Made by a program: the position numbers and the translations under genes. Source: Microbacterium festucae (GTDB lineage: Bacteria; Actinomycetota; Actinomycetes; Actinomycetales; Microbacteriaceae). From it: DNA of 64,000 nt. Below the pieces are notes generated by a model. The model was not told where the DNA came from and made no database searches. It worked only from the letters and a program-made list of their open reading frames with translations. Positions 37,771-46,224 of this stretch are shown here, piece after piece (within the stretch, counting starts at the first letter, position 1; the number at the start of each line of letters is the position of its first letter). The stretch is from positions 186,001-250,000 of the forward strand of contig NZ_JAOEFC010000001.1 of the NCBI RefSeq assembly GCF_025421715.1. The letters are read 5' to 3'.

Positions 37771-37815
37771 GGTGGTTGAGTGCCGCCGCGGGCAGCGGCG
37801 GTCTATCGAAACCAC
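37771..37815. repeat. Dispersed palindrome of the GGTTGAG...ATCGAAACC type
   Basis: GTGGTTGAG (37772-37780) and ATCGAAACCAC (37805-37815) flank an inner stem CCGCCGC (37783-37789)/GCGGCGG (37795-37801). I recall similar palindromes being frequent between genes in Microbacteriaceae; this window shows one copy. Confidence 0.55.
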
Positions 37816-37938
37816 GGCCGACCCAGGCGTACGGTCATGAGCCATGTGGTCGCTCCCCGGTGGTGGCCCACCTCAACGCCAGTCGCGACGATGGAAGCAT
37901 ATCGGATGCCGCGACCCGGTAGGCTGATGCCAGGCTAT

Positions 37939-37957
37939 TTGTTAGGACTCTTAACAA
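37939..37957. promoter_or_regulatory. ROK-repressor operator upstream of GH20 gene
   Basis: TTGTTAGGACTCTTAACAA is a 19-bp dyad with two imperfect pairs. TATTTGTTAGnAC is shared with the site at 46011-46029 next to the ROK repressor gene. It lies 17 bp before the GH20 GTG start. Confidence 0.7.
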
Positions 37958-37973
37958 CGTTGTCGGAGGAACT

Positions 37974-39539
37974 GTGACCCAGCCCGCTATCGTCCCCCTG
38001 CCCTCGGCGCTGCGCGCCCGCGACGGCGGCCCGTTCGTGCTCACCGCCGCGACGGCGCTGCGTGGAGACCCGGATGCCGTGGCGGCGCTGCGCGCGCTGA
38101 TCACCGCCCGCACCGGCCTGCGCCTGCCCGACGGCGCCGCGGAGGGCGCCGCGCCCGACAGCGCGGCGCCCGACGGGGCCCGCGCCGTCGTGCTCGTCGT
38201 CGACGCGGCATCCGGGGCGGCGGAGTCGTACACGCTGCGCGCGGATGCGGCGGGGGTCTCCGTGACCGGGGCCGACGCGGCGGGCCTGTTCTACGGCGTG
38301 CAGACCCTGGGCCAGCTGCTGCAGCGGGGCGCGGGCGACGGCGGGTGGAGCGTGCCGGCGGTCGAGGTCGACGACGCGCCCCGCTTCCCCTACCGCGGCG
38401 TGATGCTCGATGTCGCCCGCCACTTCCACGACGTCGACACCGTCGAGGCCTACATCGACCGCGCCGCGTCGCTGAAGCTCAACGTGCTGCACCTGCACCT
38501 GAGCGACGACCAGGGGTGGCGCCTGGAGATCGCGTCCCGGCCCGAACTGACCGCCCGCGCCGCGGCATCCGCTGTCGGCGGCGACCCGGGCGGGTTCTTC
38601 ACCCAGGACGACTACCGGCGCATCGTCGCCTTCGCGGCGTCGCGGCACATGACCGTGGTGCCGGAGTTCGACACCCCCGGGCACACGCACGCCGTGTCGC
38701 TGGCCTACCCCGAGCTCAGCGCCGAACCGGTGCTGAGCGACCACATCCGCCAGATCATCCGCGACTACGGCGGGGAGCTGCCCGTCAACGGCACCGCGTT
38801 CGAGGGGATGGCGGTGGGCTTCTCGTCGCTGAAGATCCACGATGAGGCGACCTACGCGTTCCTCGAGGACGTGTTCGGCGAGCTGGCCGCGCTCACCCCC
38901 GGACCGTGGCTGCACCTCGGCGGCGACGAGGCGCTGGGCACCAGCCCCGAAGACTTCGACGTGTTCGTCGCGCGGGCCTCCGAGATCATCCGCCGCCTGG
39001 GCAAGACCCCGATGGCCTGGCACGAGGCGGGCTCGGCGGCGGGCCTGGCCCGCGGCACGGTCGGTCAGTACTGGGGCTTCGTGTCGCCCACCGGCGGCAT
39101 GGACGCCAAGGCGCGCGCGTTCGTCGCGCGCGGCGGCAAGATCGTCTTCTCCCCCGCCGACGCGATCTACCTCGACATGAAGTTCGACGCCGACTCGCCG
39201 CTCGGTCTCACCTGGGCGCGCGGGGTCACCTCGGCCCGGCGCGCCTACGAGTGGGACCCGGCGACGGTCGTCGACGGGATCGGCGACGACGACATCCTGG
39301 GCGTCGAGGCGCCGCTGTGGACCGAGACGGTGCGCAGCCTCGCCGACATCGACGCGCTCGCCTTCCCGCGCATCACCGCCGCCGCCGAGGCCGCCTGGTC
39401 GCCCGCGGTGGGCACCGACCCGGCGCGCACCTGGGAGTCGTTCCGCACCCGGGTGGGCGCGCTCGGCCCGCTGTGGCAGAGTCTGGGCATCGCCTTCACG
39501 GCGCTGGACGAGATCGACTGGCGCGACGAAGAGCAGTGA
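37974..39539 (+). CDS. GH20 beta-N-acetylhexosaminidase
   Basis: 521 aa. HLGGDEALG holds the catalytic pair D318-E319; the small N-terminal domain (~1-135) precedes the barrel starting YRGVMLDVARHFH. GH20 enzymes release terminal GlcNAc or GalNAc from chito- or glyco-oligosaccharides by substrate-assisted catalysis. No signal peptide, so it works on imported sugars. GGAGGA precedes the GTG start. A ROK-type operator overlaps the promoter region, and nagA follows after 43 bp, giving a GlcNAc-release and deacetylation unit. Confidence 0.93.
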   Translation: MTQPAIVPLPSALRARDGGPFVLTAATALRGDPDAVAALRALITARTGLRLPDGAAEGAAPDSAAPDGARAVVLVVDAASGAAESYTLRADAAGVSVTGADAAGLFYGVQTLGQLLQRGAGDGGWSVPAVEVDDAPRFPYRGVMLDVARHFHDVDTVEAYIDRAASLKLNVLHLHLSDDQGWRLEIASRPELTARAAASAVGGDPGGFFTQDDYRRIVAFAASRHMTVVPEFDTPGHTHAVSLAYPELSAEPVLSDHIRQIIRDYGGELPVNGTAFEGMAVGFSSLKIHDEATYAFLEDVFGELAALTPGPWLHLGGDEALGTSPEDFDVFVARASEIIRRLGKTPMAWHEAGSAAGLARGTVGQYWGFVSPTGGMDAKARAFVARGGKIVFSPADAIYLDMKFDADSPLGLTWARGVTSARRAYEWDPATVVDGIGDDDILGVEAPLWTETVRSLADIDALAFPRITAAAEAAWSPAVGTDPARTWESFRTRVGALGPLWQSLGIAFTALDEIDWRDEEQ

Positions 39540-39582
39540 GCCGAGGCGTCGACGAACCGGCGCCCGAGAACCGAGGATCCCC

Positions 39583-40731
39583 ATGACCACCGTCATCCAC
39601 TCCGTCCGGCTCGTCGACGACGGCACCGTGCAGGATGCCGCGTGGGTGGCCTTCAGCGACGGCGTCGTCGCCGGCCGGGGCACCGGCGACGACTGGCGGC
39701 AGCTGACGGTCGCCGAGGCGATCGACGGCGCGGGGCGGGTGCTGACGCCGGGCTTCCTCGACATCCACCATCACGGCGGCGGCGGGGCGGCCTACGACGA
39801 CGGCGCGGATGCCATCACCGCCGCGCGCGCCGTGCACCGGGCGCACGGGACGACGCGGGCGATCCTGTCGCTGGTGACGGCCTCGGTCGACGACCTCGCC
39901 GCGCGCGTGGCCGTCATCGCCGATGCGGCCGAGCGCGACGCCACGATCCTCGGGTCGCACCTGGAGGGGCCGTTCCTCGACGTCGCGCACAAGGGCGCCC
40001 ACACCGCAGCGCTGCTGCGCGCCCCCGACGCGACGGCGATCGAGCAGCTGCTGCGGGCCGGTCGCGGCACGGTGCGCCAGGTCACCCTCGCCCCAGAGCT
40101 GCCCGGCGGCCTCGACGCCGTCGCGCGCTTCGTCGAGGCGGGCGTCGTGGTCGCCGTCGGTCACACCGCGGCGACCTACGCGCAGTCCCGGGCCGCGTTC
40201 GACGTGGGCGCGACCCTCGTCACCCACGCCTTCAACGCCATGCCCGGCATCCACCACCGCGAGCCCGGCCCCGTGGTGGCGGCGATGGCCGACGACCGGG
40301 TGACGCTCGAGCTGATCGCCGACGGGGTGCACGTGCACCCCGATGTCGTCGCCCTCGCCTTCGCGGGAGCCCCCGGCCGCATCGCCCTGGTCACCGACGC
40401 CATGGCCGCCGCCGGCGCCGCCGACGGCTCGTACGAACTCGGCGGCCTTGCCGTCACGGTGCACCGCGGCATCGCGCGCCTCGACTCCGACGGGGCCATC
40501 GCCGGGTCGACCCTCACCCAAGACGCGGCGCTGCGCCTCGTGGTTGCCGGCGGGCAGCCGCTCCCGGCCGCCGTCGCCGCCCTGACGACGACGCCCGCCC
40601 GCGCGTTCGGCTGGGCGGGCCGGTACGGCTCGCTGCGCCCCGGCGGTGTCGCCGACGCGGTGCTGCTGAACGACGACCTCCACGTCGAGGGCGTGTGGGT
40701 CGACGGCACCCGCGTGCCGGCGGGGGCGTGA
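39583..40731 (+). CDS. nagA: N-acetylglucosamine-6-phosphate deacetylase
   Basis: 382 aa. Metal and catalytic residues are in place: HHHGGGG (62-68), E128 in SHLEGPF, H194 in GHTAATY, H215 in THAFNAM and the catalytic D272 in LVTDAMAAAG. It removes acetate from GlcNAc-6-P to give GlcN-6-P, the NagB substrate. It follows the GH20 gene closely; nagB is 2.4 kb away on the other strand, under the same ROK system. Confidence 0.95.
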   Translation: MTTVIHSVRLVDDGTVQDAAWVAFSDGVVAGRGTGDDWRQLTVAEAIDGAGRVLTPGFLDIHHHGGGGAAYDDGADAITAARAVHRAHGTTRAILSLVTASVDDLAARVAVIADAAERDATILGSHLEGPFLDVAHKGAHTAALLRAPDATAIEQLLRAGRGTVRQVTLAPELPGGLDAVARFVEAGVVVAVGHTAATYAQSRAAFDVGATLVTHAFNAMPGIHHREPGPVVAAMADDRVTLELIADGVHVHPDVVALAFAGAPGRIALVTDAMAAAGAADGSYELGGLAVTVHRGIARLDSDGAIAGSTLTQDAALRLVVAGGQPLPAAVAALTTTPARAFGWAGRYGSLRPGGVADAVLLNDDLHVEGVWVDGTRVPAGA

Positions 40732-40838
40732 CCGCACGGCATCCGGGCGCCTCCCCGGGCTGGCTCGACGGCATCCGGGCGTCTCTTCCGTCCTCCTCGC
40801 GGCGGGCCCGGCCCGCGGAGCCCCGCATCGCCTCGACG

Positions 40839-40844
40839 TAGACT
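40839..40844 (+). promoter_or_regulatory. -10 box of a leaderless promoter
   Basis: TAGACT ends 7 nt before the ATG at 40852. Confidence 0.5.
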
Positions 40845-40851
40845 GGGAGCC

Positions 40852-41250
40852 ATGTCCGAGCTCCCCACCGTGCGCCCCGAGCCGCCGGCACAGCCGCAGC
40901 CCGCGGGCACCCGACCGGCACTGACCGCCGTGGACGTGCTCGCCTTCGTCGCCGAGATCTTCGCGTTCGTGTCGCTGGCGATCTGGGGCTTCCTGGCCTG
41001 GCCGTTCCCGTGGAACATCGTCGCCGGCATCGGCGCCCCGCTGCTGGCGGTGCTGGTGTGGGCGCTGTTCGTCTCGCCGCGCGCCGTGTTCGTCGTGCAC
41101 CCCTTCGCCCGGGCCCTGGTCGAGCTGATGGTCTACGCCGCCGCCACCATCGCCTGGTGGACCGCCGGTCAGGCCCTCATCGGCATCGTCTACGGCGTGT
41201 TCGCCGTCACCGTGGGCCTGCTCGCCGGCCGCCGTCGCCTGGCGGCATGA
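40852..41250 (+). CDS. YrdB-like (DUF2568) membrane protein
   Basis: 132 aa. A proline-rich cytoplasmic start (~1-24) is followed by four hydrophobic segments; FLAWPFPWNIVAGIGAPLLA and LFVSPRAVF are the look of the DUF2568/YrdB family. Function unknown. It overlaps the FAD oxidase gene by four bases (ATGA), so the two are co-translated, which hints at a shared role; nothing more can be said. Confidence 0.75.
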   Translation: MSELPTVRPEPPAQPQPAGTRPALTAVDVLAFVAEIFAFVSLAIWGFLAWPFPWNIVAGIGAPLLAVLVWALFVSPRAVFVVHPFARALVELMVYAAATIAWWTAGQALIGIVYGVFAVTVGLLAGRRRLAA

Positions 41251-42614
41251 CGGGCGTCGACGTCGTCCGGCTGCTGCGCGAGCGGCTGGGTGACCGGGTC
41301 GACACCTCTCCCGGCGCCCGCGATCTGGCGCGCGCCGACAAGTCGGGGCACGCAGCGGGCGGCGCCCCGCTGGCCGTCGTGCACGCCGCGTCGGTCGCCG
41401 ACGTGCAGGAGACCCTGCGCATCGCCCACGCCACCGGCACCCCCGTCGTCACCCGCGGCGCCGGCACGGGCCTGGCCGGCGGCGCCAACGCCGGCACGGG
41501 CGAGATCGCACTGTCGGTGCGGCGGATGGACCGGGTGCTCGAGGTGCGGCCCGACGACCTGCTCGCCGTCGTCGAACCCGGCATCCTCAACGCCGACCTG
41601 GATGCCGCGCTGGAGCCCTACGGGCTGTGGTGGCCGCCCGATCCCGCCAGCCGCGAGATCTCGACGGTCGGCGGCAACATCGCCACCGGCGCCGGCGGGC
41701 TGCTGTGCGCCAAGTACGGCGTCGTGCGCGACGCGGTGCTCGCCGTGGACATCGTGCTCGCCGACGGCCGGCTGCTGCACCTCGGCCACCGCACCGTGAA
41801 GGGCGTGACCGGGCTCGACCTCACGTCGCTGGTCATCGGGTCGGAGGGGACCCTCGGGGTGATCGTCGGCGCGACGCTGAAGCTGCGCCGGCGCAGCACC
41901 GCGCACACGCGCACGCTCACCGCCGTCTTCCCCGACGTGCGCGCGGCGGCGCGGGGCAGCTCCGCGGTGACCGCGTCGGGCGCGCAGCCGGCGATCATGG
42001 AGCTGATGGACGCCCTGTCGCTGGCCGCGGTGCACCGGCTGCTGCAGCTGCCCGCCCCCGCCGCCGAGGCCGCCCAGCTGACCGTGCAGACCGACGGCCC
42101 GGGCGCCGACGCCGAGGCCGAGCAGATCGCGGCGGTGCTCACCGCCGCGGGCGGCACCGTGCGGCTGGCCGAGAGCGAGGCGGAGGCGGCACTGCTGTGG
42201 CGCATCCGCCGGTCGATGCATCCGGCCATGGAGACGCTCGGCACCACCCTCATCGAGGATGTGTCGGTGCCCCGCAGCCGCCTGCCGGAGATGTTCGACG
42301 AGATCGCACGCATCGAGCGGGCCTACGGCATCCGCATCCCCACCGTCTGCCACGCCGGCGACGGCAACCTGCATCCGAACTTCGTGTTCGCAGGCCCCGA
42401 GGTGCCGCCGGAGATCTGGGAGGCCGCCGACGAGCTGTTCCGCGCCGCGCTGCGCCTGGGAGGCACACTCACCGGCGAACACGGCGTCGGCGTGCTCAAG
42501 CGCCGCTGGCTGGCCGACGAGCTCGGCGACGACCAGTGGCAGCTGCAGCGCGACATCGCCCGGGTGTTCGACCCCACCGGCATCCTGAACCCGGGCAAGG
42601 TCTTCGACCGCTGA
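41247..42614 (+). CDS. FAD-linked 2-hydroxyacid oxidase (GlcD / D-lactate dehydrogenase type)
   Basis: 455 aa. VVTRGAGTGLAGGANAGTGE is the VAO-type FAD loop, and CHAGDGNLHPN plus LTGEHGVGVLKRRWL mark the C-terminal catalytic cap of the GlcD/D-lactate dehydrogenase family. It would oxidise glycolate, D-lactate or another D-2-hydroxyacid. No GlcE/GlcF or iron-sulfur partner is encoded beside it. Its place between nagA and nagB is suggestive: D-lactate is released from MurNAc during cell-wall sugar use, but no murQ is seen. Converges with nagB across the hairpin array at 42641-43062. Confidence 0.85.
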   Translation: MTGVDVVRLLRERLGDRVDTSPGARDLARADKSGHAAGGAPLAVVHAASVADVQETLRIAHATGTPVVTRGAGTGLAGGANAGTGEIALSVRRMDRVLEVRPDDLLAVVEPGILNADLDAALEPYGLWWPPDPASREISTVGGNIATGAGGLLCAKYGVVRDAVLAVDIVLADGRLLHLGHRTVKGVTGLDLTSLVIGSEGTLGVIVGATLKLRRRSTAHTRTLTAVFPDVRAAARGSSAVTASGAQPAIMELMDALSLAAVHRLLQLPAPAAEAAQLTVQTDGPGADAEAEQIAAVLTAAGGTVRLAESEAEAALLWRIRRSMHPAMETLGTTLIEDVSVPRSRLPEMFDEIARIERAYGIRIPTVCHAGDGNLHPNFVFAGPEVPPEIWEAADELFRAALRLGGTLTGEHGVGVLKRRWLADELGDDQWQLQRDIARVFDPTGILNPGKVFDR

Positions 42615-42640
42615 CCCCGCGGGGCTCGTGGCTTGCCGAT

Positions 42641-43062
42641 TTCGGAGACCGTCACCCAGATCGGAGCTTTCGCCCCGATTCCGCCGAGCTGGGTGGCATC
42701 CTCCGATCTTCGTACGCCCGGGCCCTGCCCGGGGCAGCCAGCCAGCCCTGGGGATGCCGCCCGCCCGCACCTCGGATGCTGCGCCTCACCCGCCCGAATG
42801 CCACCCCTCCCCGAATTCGGAGGCCGTCACCCAGTTCGGAGGTTTCCGCCCGATTCCTCCGAGCTGGGTGGCATCCTCCGGTTCCGATGCACCCGGGCCC
42901 GCACCCCGGGGCAGCCAGCCAGCCAGCCCCGGGGGATGCCGCCCGCACGCACCTCGGATGCTGCGTCTCACGCGCCCGGATGCCATCCCTCACCGAACTC
43001 GGAGACCGTCACCCGCATCGGAGCTTTCGCCCCGATTCCTCCGAGCTGGGTGGCATCCTCCG
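42641..43062. repeat. Intergenic array of three hairpin elements (family H, minus orientation)
   Basis: Copies lie at 42641-42707, 42816-42880 and 42998-43062, 175 and 182 bp apart, with partly repeated linkers (CCCGGGCCC, GGGGCAGCCAGCCAGCC, CACCTCGGATGCTGCG). Read on the minus strand each is GGAGGAT..CACCCAGCTCGG, a loop with GGCGAAAGCTCCGA or a variant, then CTGGGTGAC and CTCCGA. CACCCAG pairs with CTGGGTG. The element is the same family as the array at 49362-49919. It fills the 492-bp gap between the convergent oxidase and nagB genes. Confidence 0.85.
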
Positions 43063-43106
43063 ACTTCGCCGCACCCGGGCCCGCACCGAGCAGACCGACG
43101 GGCGGC

Positions 43107-43886
43107 CTACAGCCCCTGCCAGTCGGGCTTGTTCGCGAAGGCGTAGCGGTAGTAGTCGGCGTTCTTCAGCTGCGAGGCGGCGGCCTCGTCGACGACCACG
43201 GTCACGTGGGGGTGCAGCTGGATGGCGGAGCCGGGCAGCGACGAGGTCACCGGGCCCTCGACGGCGCCGGCCACGGCGCGGGCCTTGCCCTCGCCGAAGG
43301 CGAGCAGGAACAGGTGCCGCGCCGAGAGGATGGTGCCCAGGCCCTGGGTGATGCAGTGCATCGGCACGTCGTCGATCGAGTCGAAGAAGCGCGCGTTGTC
43401 CTCACGGGTCTGCTGGATGAGGGTCTTCACGCGGGTGCGGGAGGAGAAGGAGGACCCCGGCTCGTTGAAGCCGATGTGCCCCGAGGTGCCGATGCCGAGG
43501 ATCTGCAGGTCGACGCCGCCGGCGGCGGCGATCTCGCGCTCGTAGTCTTCGCCGGCGTGGGAGATGGTCGCCAGCGCGCCGTTGGGCGTGTGGATGCGGG
43601 CCGGATCGAGGCCGAGCGGCTCAACGACCTCCTTGGTGATGACCGAACGGTAGCTCTCGGGGTGGTTCGGGTCGATGCCGACGTACTCGTCGAGCGCGAA
43701 CCCGCGCACCTGCGACACGTCCACGCCCTGCAAACGGGGGCGCAGCGCCTCGTAGACCGGCAGCGGGGTCGACCCGGTCGCGAGGCCGAGCACGGCGTCG
43801 GGGCGGGTGGTGACGAGCGTGACGATCTCGTCGGCGACGAGCACTCCGGCCGCCGCCGGCGAGGGGACGATGACGATCTCAGCCAT
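43107..43886 (-). CDS. nagB: Glucosamine-6-phosphate deaminase
   Basis: 259 aa. TGSTPLPVYEAL, FALDEYVGIDPNHPESYR and GIGTSGHIGFNEPGSSF are the NagB signature, including the active-site Asp and His regions. It converts GlcN-6-P to fructose 6-phosphate and ammonia. Its start lies 8 bp inside the end of the ROK kinase gene, so the two are coupled. It completes the GlcNAc route with nagA. Confidence 0.95.
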   Translation of the reverse strand: MAEIVIVPSPAAAGVLVADEIVTLVTTRPDAVLGLATGSTPLPVYEALRPRLQGVDVSQVRGFALDEYVGIDPNHPESYRSVITKEVVEPLGLDPARIHTPNGALATISHAGEDYEREIAAAGGVDLQILGIGTSGHIGFNEPGSSFSSRTRVKTLIQQTREDNARFFDSIDDVPMHCITQGLGTILSARHLFLLAFGEGKARAVAGAVEGPVTSSLPGSAIQLHPHVTVVVDEAAASQLKNADYYRYAFANKPDWQGL

Positions 43887-44844
43887 GGACGGTGACCTCC
43901 TGTTGATGGGCCTGCGCGCCGACGAGGGCCGCGCCGAGGGCCGCGACGGGGGATCCCGCCGGCAGCACCTCGAGATGGGCGGTCAGTTCGAGCGACCGCA
44001 GGAACGCCGACGTCGACGCCCCCCGCTCGAGCTCAGCCACCACGCGAGTCAGCATACGGTCACCGAGGCCGGTCACGCCGCCCCCCAGAACCGTGAAATC
44101 GGGGTCGACCGACAGGGTGATCAGGCGGATCGCCGAGGCCACGCCGAACACGAATCCATCGCGGATGCCGATCGCCTCGGCATCCCCGTCGTCGGCGGCG
44201 TCGAAGATGTCGCGCACCGCGTGGTCGACGGGGCGTCCCCAGCGGCGGGCGAGCGCGCCGCCCCCGACGAACATCTCGATGCAGCCGGTCTGGCCGCAGC
44301 GGCATTCGGGTCCGCGGGGGTCGATGCTGACGTGCCCCACCTCGCCGGCGGTGCCGCGCGCGCCGCGCCACAGCACGCCGTCGGTGACGAACCCGGCCGC
44401 GACGCCGGTGCCGAGGTTGAGGTACGCGATCGTGCCGGTGCCGCCGTGGAGGGCCGCCGCCCCGAGCGCCGCCGCCTTCACGTCGTTCTCGGTGCGCACC
44501 CGCGTGCCCAGGCGCGGCTCGATCGCGGCGGCCAGGTCGAGGTAGTCGATGCCGAGGTTGACCGCGTGGGTGATCGAGCGCTGGTCGGCGGCGGCCTGAC
44601 CGGGGATGCCGATGCCGATCGAGGCGAACCCCGATGTCGAGATGCCGAGCTCGGCGGCGAAGGTCTCGGCGGTCTCGGAGACGGCGGTCACGACGGCATC
44701 CGCTCCCCACCCGGTGGGGCGGCGTGCGCGCAGCACCACCTCGCCCGCGTCGGAGACGACGACCGCGTCGATCTTGGTGCCGCCCACGTCGAAGCCCACC
44801 CGGAGGGCGCCGCTGACGGATGCCGGGCTGAGGAGGCCGGTCAC
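43879..44844 (-). CDS. ROK family sugar kinase (probable GlcNAc or glucose kinase)
   Basis: 321 aa. DVGGTK (19-24) binds phosphate; GHVSIDPRGPECRCGQTGCIE provides the His-Cys3 zinc site of ROK kinases; ENDVKAAALG holds the catalytic Asp. It lies between the ROK repressor and nagB. GlcNAc released in the cytoplasm by the GH20 enzyme must be phosphorylated before NagA can act, so a GlcNAc kinase role fits better than glucokinase, but this is inference from context. The start is GTG at 44844, 40 bp after the repressor stop. Confidence 0.85.
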   Translation of the reverse strand: MTGLLSPASVSGALRVGFDVGGTKIDAVVVSDAGEVVLRARRPTGWGADAVVTAVSETAETFAAELGISTSGFASIGIGIPGQAAADQRSITHAVNLGIDYLDLAAAIEPRLGTRVRTENDVKAAALGAAALHGGTGTIAYLNLGTGVAAGFVTDGVLWRGARGTAGEVGHVSIDPRGPECRCGQTGCIEMFVGGGALARRWGRPVDHAVRDIFDAADDGDAEAIGIRDGFVFGVASAIRLITLSVDPDFTVLGGGVTGLGDRMLTRVVAELERGASTSAFLRSLELTAHLEVLPAGSPVAALGAALVGAQAHQQEVTVHG

Positions 44845-44884
44845 GATGCGCTGCGGGTGGTTCGGGCGGCGACGGCGCGCCGGC

Positions 44885-46006
44885 TCACGACACGCCCAGG
44901 CGCGCAGAGAGCACCATGACCGCGGCGCCGCGCAGCACGATGTCGTCGCCGTGCCGGCTGAGGCCGATGCGCACCGAGTCGTGGAAACGCGCCAGGGAAC
45001 GGGTGCGCACGGTGTGCGCGGCGGTGTCGAGCAGGGTGCCCGCCAGCAGGTCGGCCGGACCCGACAGCACGATCTCGCCGAGGTCGAGCACGCCCACCAG
45101 CGGCGCCAGCGCGATGCCCAGGCGCTCCCCCGCGTCGCGCAGCACGTCGTCGCGGGGCGCGTCGCCGGCCTCGAGCCGCGCGGTCAGCTGCGGAACGGCG
45201 AGCCAGGCTTCCAGGCATCCGGTCTTGCCGCACGCGCAGCGCGGGCCGCCGTCGGTGCCGACGGTGACGTGGCCGATCTCGCCCGCGGCGAAGTGGCTGC
45301 CGCGGATGGGGCGCCCGCTCATCAGCAGGCCCGAGCCCACACCACGGCCCACGCGCACCAGCAGCACGTCGGCGGCCGCGTCGCCCAGCGTGTACTCCGC
45401 GAGCACGGCGGCGTCGGCATCGTTGGCCACGAGCACAGGAAGGTCGGTGGCGGTGGCCAGCTCGTCTTGCAGGGCGACGGCGGTCCACTCGAGATTGGGG
45501 GCGACCAGCACGACGCCGTGATCGTCGACGATGCCGGGCGAGCCGACGCCGATGCCGAGCACGGGGGCGTCGGCGAGGGCCACCAGCCGCTGGGCGAGGG
45601 CGGTCGCTGCGGCGAGGCTGGCGTCGGCGCCCACGGGCACCGGGCTCTCGTCGCGGGCGAGGATCTCACCGTCGAGGGTCATGACGGCGCCCGTGAACCG
45701 GTCGGCGCGCGACAGGTCGAGGCCGATGATGCGGTGGGCGCCGCGGGCGATGTCGACCAGCACGGCGGGCTTGCCCGGCCCGGAGGCGGCGCGCACCCCT
45801 CCTTCGACGACCAGGCCGTCGTCGATGAGGGCGGCCACGAGGTCGGAGACGGTCACCCGGGTCAGGCCGGTGGCGCGCGACAGATCGGCCCGACTCATCG
45901 CGCCCTGATGGAACAGGTTCTGCAGCACCAGCGCGCGGTTGTGCGTGCGCGCGTGCTCGGGCAGAACCTTGGCAGCCTGACGAGGGGCGCGGGCGATCGT
46001 GTCCAT
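44885..46006 (-). CDS. ROK family transcriptional repressor (NagC-like)
   Basis: 373 aa. An N-terminal winged helix (MSRADLSRATGLTRVTVSDLVAAL region, ~37-60) precedes a ROK sugar-binding domain with IIGLDLS and the zinc motif GHVTVGTDGGPRCACGKTGC. Such proteins repress amino-sugar genes and leave DNA on binding the sugar or its phosphate. An operator-like dyad lies at 46011-46029 directly before its start, and a related one in front of the GH20 gene, so I infer control of both branches of the GlcNAc region. It heads the operon repressor-kinase-nagB. Confidence 0.88.
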   Translation of the reverse strand: MDTIARAPRQAAKVLPEHARTHNRALVLQNLFHQGAMSRADLSRATGLTRVTVSDLVAALIDDGLVVEGGVRAASGPGKPAVLVDIARGAHRIIGLDLSRADRFTGAVMTLDGEILARDESPVPVGADASLAAATALAQRLVALADAPVLGIGVGSPGIVDDHGVVLVAPNLEWTAVALQDELATATDLPVLVANDADAAVLAEYTLGDAAADVLLVRVGRGVGSGLLMSGRPIRGSHFAAGEIGHVTVGTDGGPRCACGKTGCLEAWLAVPQLTARLEAGDAPRDDVLRDAGERLGIALAPLVGVLDLGEIVLSGPADLLAGTLLDTAAHTVRTRSLARFHDSVRIGLSRHGDDIVLRGAAVMVLSARLGVS

Positions 46007-46010
46007 ATTT

Positions 46011-46029
46011 GTTAGTACACCTTACGAAC
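46011..46029. promoter_or_regulatory. ROK-repressor operator at its own gene
   Basis: GTTAGTACACCTTACGAAC is a dyad of GTTnGTA and TACnAAC arms. Together with the preceding TATTT it matches the site upstream of the GH20 gene. Confidence 0.7.
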
Positions 46030-46224
46030 CTGTGCGGGCGCAAGTGTTTCCGCCCCGCGTGTCGCGCGGGCGCTCGCGGGCGGCACTCGCGCGGCGGATG
46101 CGGTGCGGACGCCGCCAGGGGAACGTCAGGAGGTCTTGCTACCGTGGGCGCGTCCGCGTCGGGCCCCGCCCCGACGGCATCCGTCCGCACATCGTCGGCG
46201 CCCGCGCGCCCGAGAGGGATCCCC

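Noticed and set aside
37751..37973. Glycine riboswitch before glyA
   Set aside because: I looked for tandem glycine aptamers in the glyA leader; only the palindrome and the ROK operator for the opposite gene are found.
42614..43895. Plus-strand open frame through the hairpin array and opposite nagB
   Set aside because: It joins noncoding repeats to the antisense of nagB; no recognisable protein.
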